The translations under genes were made by a program, and so were the position numbers. A model generated the notes under the pieces. It worked only from the letters and a program-made list of their open reading frames with translations, searched no databases and had not been told where the DNA came from. A DNA stretch of 5,750 nt from Bdellovibrio sp. CG10_big_fil_rev_8_21_14_0_10_47_8. Its GTDB lineage: Bacteria > Bdellovibrionota > Bdellovibrionia > Bdellovibrionales > Bdellovibrionaceae. The stretch is taken from the NCBI GenBank assembly GCA_002773975.1, contig PEZR01000026.1, positions 1 to 5,750 on the forward strand, written 5' to 3'. Shown piece after piece: positions 1 to 4,416 of this stretch (its first letter is position 1; each line of letters opens with the position of its first letter).

Positions 1-515
1 CTCAAATCGCGGCTGAAGACTTAAAGAAAAAATATGGCTGCGCAATGGCAGCATTGGTCGACGATGATGAAACCATCGAAGTCGAGGGTGTTGGCGGTCG
101 TAAGTCCCGAACTGTTTTGCGTCGGGACCTGGCCGATGTGATTGAACCGCGAGCAGAAGAAACCTTGCAGCTGATTTCAAATGATCTGCGAATGAGTGGC
201 TTGTTGCCATTTTTGGGTTCAGGGATTGTTCTGACGGGCGGAGCCAGCCAGCTGGATGGTTTGATTGAGATGGGCGAATTTGTATTTGATATTCCTGTTC
301 GACGGGGTTCGCCGATGGGGTCTCATTCGCGAGTAGGTGGTCTGGCAGAGGTGGTGAAATCAGCCTCGTTTTCCACAGCTGTTGGGCTTCTGTTGTATGG
401 GTTTTCACAAAAGAAATTTACGAAGGCAACGGCGACCAAGGGTGAAGATGCGATTGCGGAATCAATCAATTCATTTGGTCAAAAGATGAAGAACTTAATT
501 GACGGATTATTTTAA
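1..515 (+). CDS. ftsA: Cell division protein FtsA, C-terminal part (5' end outside window)
   Basis: FtsA is an actin-fold ATPase that tethers FtsZ filaments to the inner face of the cytoplasmic membrane and recruits later divisome proteins. The reading frame is open from base 3 (QIAAEDLKKKYGCAMAALV), so the gene runs in from the left edge; the ATG at position 45 is an internal methionine, not the start. About 170 residues are visible. The AEDLKKKYGCA segment and the later GIVLTGGASQLDGL segment (around bases 220-260) match conserved blocks of the FtsA/actin nucleotide-binding fold. The last residues (FGQKMKNLIDGLF) form a short amphipathic helix with basic and large hydrophobic residues, as expected for the FtsA membrane-targeting tail. 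It ends with TAA, 27 bp before ftsZ, the usual ftsA-ftsZ order. Identification is firm from sequence plus context. Confidence 0.95.
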   Translation, partial: QIAAEDLKKKYGCAMAALVDDDETIEVEGVGGRKSRTVLRRDLADVIEPRAEETLQLISNDLRMSGLLPFLGSGIVLTGGASQLDGLIEMGEFVFDIPVRRGSPMGSHSRVGGLAEVVKSASFSTAVGLLLYGFSQKKFTKATATKGEDAIAESINSFGQKMKNLIDGLF

Positions 516-532
516 TCTCGGCTTCTCGAGCT

Positions 533-539
533 AGGAGGG
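533..539 (+). promoter_or_regulatory. Strong Shine-Dalgarno of ftsZ
   Basis: AGGAGGG lies three bases before the ftsZ ATG (four bases from the AGGAGG core). This is a near-perfect anti-16S match in the 27-bp ftsA-ftsZ gap and fixes the ftsZ start. It fits the expected high output of FtsZ relative to FtsA from a shared transcript. Confidence 0.85.
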
Positions 540-542
540 CAA

Positions 543-2042
543 ATGTTTGAGCTTGAAGAGAATATCAGTATCGGAGCGAATATAAAAGTTGTTGGTGTCG
601 GTGGTGGCGGAAGCAATGCAGTGACCACGATGATCGATGCGAACATGAACGGCGTTGAGTTCATCGTCGCCAATACCGATATTCAGGCATTGAACTCGAA
701 TCGTTCTCCCGGAAAAATTCAATTGGGTTTGGATCTGACAAAGGGACTTGGAGCTGGTGCAAATCCAGACGTGGGTCGTCGGGCAGCGATTGAATCCTAC
801 AATGAAATCGTTGAAAAATTGGAAGGCGCCGATATGGTTTTTGTCACCGCTGGAATGGGTGGTGGAACTGGGACTGGTGGCGCTCCCATTGTTGCAAAAA
901 TCGCCCGCGAGCTGGGAGCTTTGACCATTGGTGTGGTCACAAGGCCTTTCGTTTTCGAAGGAAAACGTCGTCAAAAACATGCTGATGGTGGTCTTCAGGA
1001 ACTGAAAGAAAATGTGGATACTCTGATTGTTATTCCCAATCAGAAATTGCTTTCAATTGCCGGAGACCGAACGCCTTTGGTGGAAACCTTTAAAAAAGCC
1101 GACGAAGTTCTTTTGCAAGCGGTAAAAGGGATTTCAGATCTGATCAATATTCGAGGTTTAATCAACTTGGATTTTGCAGATATTCGTACCGTCATGCAGG
1201 CAAAGGGTCTGGCTTTGATGGGCACAGGCTATGCGACCGGTGAAAATCGGGCGGTAGAGGCTGCGACGGCTGCGATTTCTTCGCCGCTCTTGGAAAACAT
1301 TAAAATTGATGGCGCCACTGGAATTATCATAAATGTCACTGGCGGACCTGATCTGAGTCTCTACGAAGTGAATGAGGCTTCCACTTTGATCACGGAAGCA
1401 GCTCACGAAGATGCAGAGATTATCTTTGGCGCAGTGATTGATGAAAATATGACTGATGAAGTGCGTGTGACCGTGATCGCTACGGGCTTCGCGGATCCAG
1501 ATAAAAAAATTCAAAGCGTGGATACGATGTCTCGCATGCAAGAGTTTTTGAATTCAGCTCCATCGGCATCAATGCCAAATATTGAGTTACCGTCGGTGCC
1601 GTCTTTTCAGCAACCTCAGTATCAACAGCCGGCCCCAGAACAAACTGTCGCGATGCCACAGTTTCAGGCGCCAACTCCCCCTGCTGCCGTTGAGCAGCCC
1701 GAAGTGATTTCTCCGGCACCTGTGACCAGTCAGGCTTCAGTGCAGAGCCCAGCGACCAATGTGGTGCCACCACCTCAAGGAGTACCCACTCAGTCCGACG
1801 TGTTGTCGGCCAGAGATATGTTGGTGGCCAAAGCCAAGGCTTTCAAAGAAAGTCAGGATTTGAAACAGAAGCACCATCAGCCAGAGCAGTTGTCGATGAA
1901 TGTCGATCCTAATGAACAACAGTCGTTGGAAGACGCTCGGCGCATGGCTCGCGAAGTTTTGAGTTCACCGTTTGCGGGACAAAATCTGGAGGTTCCAGCT
2001 TTTATCCGTAAGCGCCAAGGGGACATCAATAACGAGCGCTAA
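543..2042 (+). CDS. ftsZ: Cell division GTPase FtsZ
   Basis: FtsZ is the tubulin homologue that polymerises with GTP into the cytokinetic ring. The 499-residue product has the full set of family motifs: GVGGGGSNAV (18-27) and NTD (44-46) for nucleotide binding, the tubulin signature GGGTGTG (106-112), and the catalytic T7 loop NLDFAD (208-213), in which N208, D210 and D213 align with E. coli N207, D209 and D212. The globular GTPase plus C-terminal subdomain ends near residue 320 (VTVIATGFADP). A long P/Q/A-rich linker follows, then the C-terminal conserved peptide LEVPAFIRKRQGD (482-494), which binds FtsA and other anchors. The protein is over 100 residues longer than E. coli FtsZ (383), all of it in the linker, which also carries two helix-like charged blocks (about 418-443 and 458-476). 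The start is set by an AGGAGGG site. The stop overlaps the next gene's ATG. All GTPase residues are present, so it should be functional. Confidence 0.99.
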   Translation: MFELEENISIGANIKVVGVGGGGSNAVTTMIDANMNGVEFIVANTDIQALNSNRSPGKIQLGLDLTKGLGAGANPDVGRRAAIESYNEIVEKLEGADMVFVTAGMGGGTGTGGAPIVAKIARELGALTIGVVTRPFVFEGKRRQKHADGGLQELKENVDTLIVIPNQKLLSIAGDRTPLVETFKKADEVLLQAVKGISDLINIRGLINLDFADIRTVMQAKGLALMGTGYATGENRAVEAATAAISSPLLENIKIDGATGIIINVTGGPDLSLYEVNEASTLITEAAHEDAEIIFGAVIDENMTDEVRVTVIATGFADPDKKIQSVDTMSRMQEFLNSAPSASMPNIELPSVPSFQQPQYQQPAPEQTVAMPQFQAPTPPAAVEQPEVISPAPVTSQASVQSPATNVVPPPQGVPTQSDVLSARDMLVAKAKAFKESQDLKQKHHQPEQLSMNVDPNEQQSLEDARRMAREVLSSPFAGQNLEVPAFIRKRQGDINNER

Positions 2043-2779
2043 TGCAAGCTTGGTTTGTATCAGATATCCATCTCAGGGACATCAATGAGCGCAACAGTGT
2101 TAGGCTGTTGCGCTTTTTGCATTTTTTGCTCAAAGACTCTGAAGCCACCCACTTGTTTCTGCTGGGAGATATTTTTGATCTTTGGGTCGGAGACTCGGAT
2201 CTCTTTCAGCGAAAATTTCAAGCCATTGTTGATGCGCTTGCAGAGTTGAAAAAAAAGGGCGTCGAAGTCATCTATTTCGAAGGCAATCACGATGTGCACG
2301 TCAAAAGATTCTGGGAAGAGAAATTTTCCATCCCTGTTTTTGTTGAACATAAAGTCTATCATCTGGGGCCTTTTCAGGTGCGTTTAGAGCATGGCGACTA
2401 TATCAATCCGAAGGACATCAAATATCTGAAGTATCTGGAGCTCATTCGATCCAAAAAAATGGAAAAGGTGGCGCACGTTGTTCCTGGAAAATTTTGGGAC
2501 CAAGTAGGAAGCTGGAGCGCCAGGAAAAGCCGGAAACGAAGCTCCGGCCAGAGGCAGAACAACGAACAAAACCTGCGGGAGATGATTCGACTTTATGCTC
2601 AAGATAAATCACAGGAGCAAAGTTTTGACTATATCATTACAGGTCATATGCATATTCGCGACGAATTTGCCTTTGAGGCCGCAGGAAAAAAAGTGATGTC
2701 CATCAATCTGGGAAGCTGGTTCGATGAGCCTAAGGCTTTGTGTCTGACCGAGAGTGGTCACTCCTGGCGAGAGCTATAG
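2042..2779 (+). CDS. lpxH: UDP-2,3-diacylglucosamine diphosphatase, LpxH type
   Basis: LpxH hydrolyses UDP-2,3-diacylglucosamine to lipid X and UMP, the fourth step of lipid A synthesis, at the cytoplasmic face of the inner membrane. The 245-residue protein has the calcineurin-like di-metal site: D8-x-H10, D43 in GDIFDLWVGD (42-51), N82 in GNHD (81-84), H117 in HGD, and H202-x-H204 in GHMH. These match the spacing of E. coli LpxH ligands (D8, H10, D41, N79, H114, H195, H197). The GDxFxxWxGD block and the basic insert between H117 and H202 (for example RKSRKRSS, 161-168), corresponding to the LpxH lid, favour LpxH over a generic phosphoesterase, as does the LGSWFDEP block (223-230). One variation is GNHD where classical LpxH has GNRD. 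The ATG overlaps the ftsZ stop by one base (TAATG) with no nearby Shine-Dalgarno, so translation probably depends on ftsZ by termination-reinitiation. A related metallophosphoesterase with another substrate cannot be excluded. Confidence 0.85.
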   Translation: MQAWFVSDIHLRDINERNSVRLLRFLHFLLKDSEATHLFLLGDIFDLWVGDSDLFQRKFQAIVDALAELKKKGVEVIYFEGNHDVHVKRFWEEKFSIPVFVEHKVYHLGPFQVRLEHGDYINPKDIKYLKYLELIRSKKMEKVAHVVPGKFWDQVGSWSARKSRKRSSGQRQNNEQNLREMIRLYAQDKSQEQSFDYIITGHMHIRDEFAFEAAGKKVMSINLGSWFDEPKALCLTESGHSWREL

Positions 2780-2783
2780 GATT

Positions 2784-2825
2784 GGCTTGGCTGCCAGGCG
2801 TAGAGGCCGCTCAAGCCTGTTTTTT
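2784..2825 (+). terminator. Probable intrinsic terminator of the ftsA-ftsZ-lpxH transcript
   Basis: GGCTTG (2784-2789) and CAAGCC (2812-2817) form a perfect 6-bp outer stem, with a possible inner GCC/GGC pairing (2793-2795 with 2805-2807). Six T's follow at 2820-2825. It begins five bases after the lpxH stop. The right arm and T-run overlap the last codons of the converging HTH gene. There is no matching A-run on the other side, so it should act mainly on plus-strand transcription. Confidence 0.6.
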
Positions 2826-3074
2826 ATCTATTTTTAATCGAATGGCGTTTTGTGAGTCCATCAGCATGACCTCAACCAAATGGTCTCGGTTAATATTTAA
2901 AATCGAAATTAGTTCCTGAAGACAATGGCCGGGTGGAGAGCAGAGTCCTCGCTCCCAATTAGATACAAATTGGCTGTGAATATTGCCGAGTGCAGAGGCC
3001 AATTGTTGTTGTGTCAGGCCGGCCAGGGTTCGTTTTTCCTTGAGATAGATTCCTAGATTTTTGAATTCTGACAT
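2811..3074 (-). CDS. Small XRE-family helix-turn-helix regulator
   Basis: This is an 87-residue protein made up almost entirely of one Cro/CI-type DNA-binding domain. LGIYLKEKRTLAGLTQQQLA opens the domain; the HTH proper spans about residues 21-43 (TQQQLASALG, then QFVSNWERG as recognition helix), followed by PP and a closing helix (LQELISILNINRDHL). No ligand-binding or dimerisation domain is present, so it would bind DNA as a simple dimer; its targets are unknown. The chosen ATG at 3072-3074 places the first domain helix a few residues in and has a GGGCGGA Shine-Dalgarno-like site six bases upstream. The frame is open back to a GTG at 3189-3191, which would add 39 residues of no recognisable character and has poor ribosome-site spacing. 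It converges on lpxH with 31 bp between the stops, and lies 192 bp downstream of the transglutaminase-like gene. Its own promoter and possible autoregulatory palindromes probably lie in that gap. Confidence 0.85.
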   Translation of the reverse strand: MSEFKNLGIYLKEKRTLAGLTQQQLASALGNIHSQFVSNWERGLCSPPGHCLQELISILNINRDHLVEVMLMDSQNAIRLKIDKKQA

Positions 3075-3080
3075 AGTTAT

Positions 3081-3087
3081 TCCGCCC
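3081..3087 (-). promoter_or_regulatory. Shine-Dalgarno-like site of the HTH gene
   Basis: Read on the minus strand this is GGGCGGA, one mismatch from a GGAGGA-type core, with a 6-base spacer (ATAACT) before the ATG at 3072-3074. It supports that ATG over the upstream in-frame GTG (3189-3191) and the in-frame ATG at 3087-3089, neither of which has a well-placed site. Confidence 0.5.
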
Positions 3088-3201
3088 ATTTTTTTGAATG
3101 TTTGTTGGCCATTGAGATCTGCAAAGGGAGACATTGCACTGTCCATGCCCAGGCTGTGGTTGTCAGAGCCTTCTAGATTCGAGATGCTCACGGCCTCGAC
3201 G

Positions 3202-3231
3202 GACAGCTGTCAGGTGCAGACTGGACACCTG
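3202..3231. repeat. Overlapping palindromes upstream of the HTH gene
   Basis: GACAGCTGTC (3202-3211) is a perfect 10-bp palindrome. The last C is also the first base of a second inverted repeat, CAGGTG (3211-3216) and CACCTG (3226-3231), separated by nine bases. Both lie in the non-coding gap between the transglutaminase-like gene and the HTH gene, about 130-160 bp before the HTH ATG. They could be operator sites or a weak RNA hairpin. On the minus strand no T-run follows, so a standard terminator for the upstream gene is not supported. Confidence 0.4.
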
Positions 3232-3266
3232 TTTAAATCTTCTCCATGCTCCGAGAGCTCACGGCC

Positions 3267-4190
3267 TTAGAGGGCGTTACTCAGCTCGAGGGCTGGATAG
3301 TTCGTGTTTTCGAAGCGCCAGGAGCCAGCGACATAAATCCAGTGCGCATGAATCTGGTGGTTTCTGATCGGCATTTCAAAGATTCCCCATGTGGGGTCAA
3401 AAATATGCCCGTCTTGCAGTTCGATCCATGAGTGGCCTTCGTTGTGAAGGTCATAATGAGAAATGGCGCCATTCACAAAACGATGGCGAACACCAAGGCG
3501 GCTCAGAGCCAAGGAAGCAAAGAGGGCCTTTTGCAAGCAGTAGCCTTTTTCTGCCTCGAGATATCTTTCTAACGGGACTACGGGAAGTCGGGCGCGACTC
3601 ATCACCAGAGGAAAATGAAAGACAGGTGAATTGATCGCGGCAGTGAACTCAGCATCGGGATTTTTTTTCAGTCGAATGGATTGATCCCACGGCAGATCTT
3701 GTTCGACGGGACCCAGCTTTTTTTCAATGTAGGATTGAACAAATTGGATAGGTCCCGTCGCTCCCATTTTTGAAAAGCGAGATCTTTGGTATTCGGCGAC
3801 CATCTTGTCCAAAATCATTGAGAGTGGAGAGCCAGGTGTGGTGTCTATGCCCACAAAGCTGCGTCGATAGGAGCCATCACCAATGACGAATCTTTTTGCC
3901 AATTGCTGGGGAAGTTGTCGGGCATTGAAGTTAACAAGTAGGCCTTGAGCAGGGGTATCCGGAGTCGGAACAAAAACGGTGACGACGACGTCGGGGGAAA
4001 TCAGACGGTGGTCAAAATAACGATCAATGGTCGCCGCTCCGACCAAGACATCTTTTGGTAGATGACTGATGCCAGCGAGTTTTGCAGGCCGGTGGATCTG
4101 ACTGCATACTGGTCCATTGGCTCTTGCAGAGACGGTCAATGCTAGCAGAATGGTCACGGCTCCCCATTGGAAGCATGTCAGAAGGCTCAT
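3267..4190 (-). CDS. Predicted exported transglutaminase-like cysteine protein
   Basis: This 307-residue product begins with a Sec signal peptide: a hydrophobic core (VTILLALTV, about residues 12-20) and a likely cleavage after ARA at residue 24, so the mature protein should be periplasmic or secreted. The C-terminal third holds a transglutaminase-like papain-fold triad: Cys in EKGYCLQKALFASLAL (C218), His in EGHSWIEL (H253) and Asp in IFDPTWG (D265). The GxC...SLALSRLGV...GHSWIEL...FDPTWG order is typical of the superfamily. The roughly 190 residues in between I do not recognise. Members of this fold act as proteases, amidases or crosslinking enzymes; the substrate here is unknown. The frame is open upstream to a TTG at 4254-4256, but the ATG at 4188-4190 starts directly at the signal peptide and is preferred. 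Neither start has a clear Shine-Dalgarno. The gene lies 226 bp downstream of recN on the same strand, so co-transcription is possible but not shown. Confidence 0.75.
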   Translation of the reverse strand: MSLLTCFQWGAVTILLALTVSARANGPVCSQIHRPAKLAGISHLPKDVLVGAATIDRYFDHRLISPDVVVTVFVPTPDTPAQGLLVNFNARQLPQQLAKRFVIGDGSYRRSFVGIDTTPGSPLSMILDKMVAEYQRSRFSKMGATGPIQFVQSYIEKKLGPVEQDLPWDQSIRLKKNPDAEFTAAINSPVFHFPLVMSRARLPVVPLERYLEAEKGYCLQKALFASLALSRLGVRHRFVNGAISHYDLHNEGHSWIELQDGHIFDPTWGIFEMPIRNHQIHAHWIYVAGSWRFENTNYPALELSNAL

Positions 4191-4416
4191 CCAAGGGTCT
4201 TTTAATGCGATCTTCGCGCCAGATAGGGCTTCTTTTTGAAGGATTTGAGCTCGCAAAAATTGAAGATCATTTCAACAGTCCAGCGGAGTCTGGATTTTTC
4301 CAAAAAAATACAAGTATTTTCAATGTGTTATATTGATGGCGCCACTGTCGTTGGGCCCGACAAAGGGCAAACTTTGTCATCCATTGTGATCAGAGTTTTT
4401 CTGTCGGAGAGGGCCC
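4191..4416 (-). other. Gap between recN and the transglutaminase-like gene
   Basis: This is a 226-bp stretch with no supportable gene. Next to the recN stop it holds several inverted repeats (4345-4416). An AT-rich part (4295-4335) contains TATAAC on the minus strand (4327-4332), five of six matches to a sigma-70 -10 box, but no acceptable -35 at 16-18 bp. If used, it would give a leader of about 130 bases before the transglutaminase-like ATG. A 5-bp-arm inverted repeat (TTGAA/TTCAA, 4260-4275) lies within that leader. The promoter assignment is weak. Confidence 0.35.
4359..4378. repeat. Inverted repeat downstream of recN
   Basis: GACAAAG (4359-4365) and CTTTGTC (4372-4378) form a perfect 7-bp stem with a 6-base loop, about 40 bp past the recN stop. 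On the minus strand it is followed by GGGCCC and not by T's, so it is not a textbook terminator, though it could stabilise or pause the recN transcript. GACA in the first arm can also pair with TGTC at 4402-4405 in a longer alternative stem. Confidence 0.45.

Noticed and set aside
531..980. 149-residue open frame antisense to the start of ftsZ
   Set aside because: It lies wholly opposite conserved FtsZ codons, has low-complexity H/T/S-rich composition and no recognisable domain; it is a shadow of a strongly coding region. The same applies to the minus-strand frames at 1158-1541, 1480-1773 and 2060-2362.
3075..3191. 39-residue N-terminal extension of the HTH protein from a GTG
   Set aside because: GAGG lies only two bases from that GTG, the added residues look non-coding, and the ATG at 3072-3074 has a better-placed ribosome site and fits the usual length of this family.
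4191..4256. 22-residue extension of the transglutaminase-like protein from a TTG
   Set aside because: It would put a charged, non-hydrophobic segment ahead of a good signal peptide and has no Shine-Dalgarno. It is kept only as an alternative because the ATG also lacks a clear site.
4327..4335. TATATT on the plus strand as a promoter
   Set aside because: No suitable -35 and no plus-strand gene downstream; it would read antisense into recN. The overlapping TATAAC on the minus strand is mentioned as a weak candidate only.
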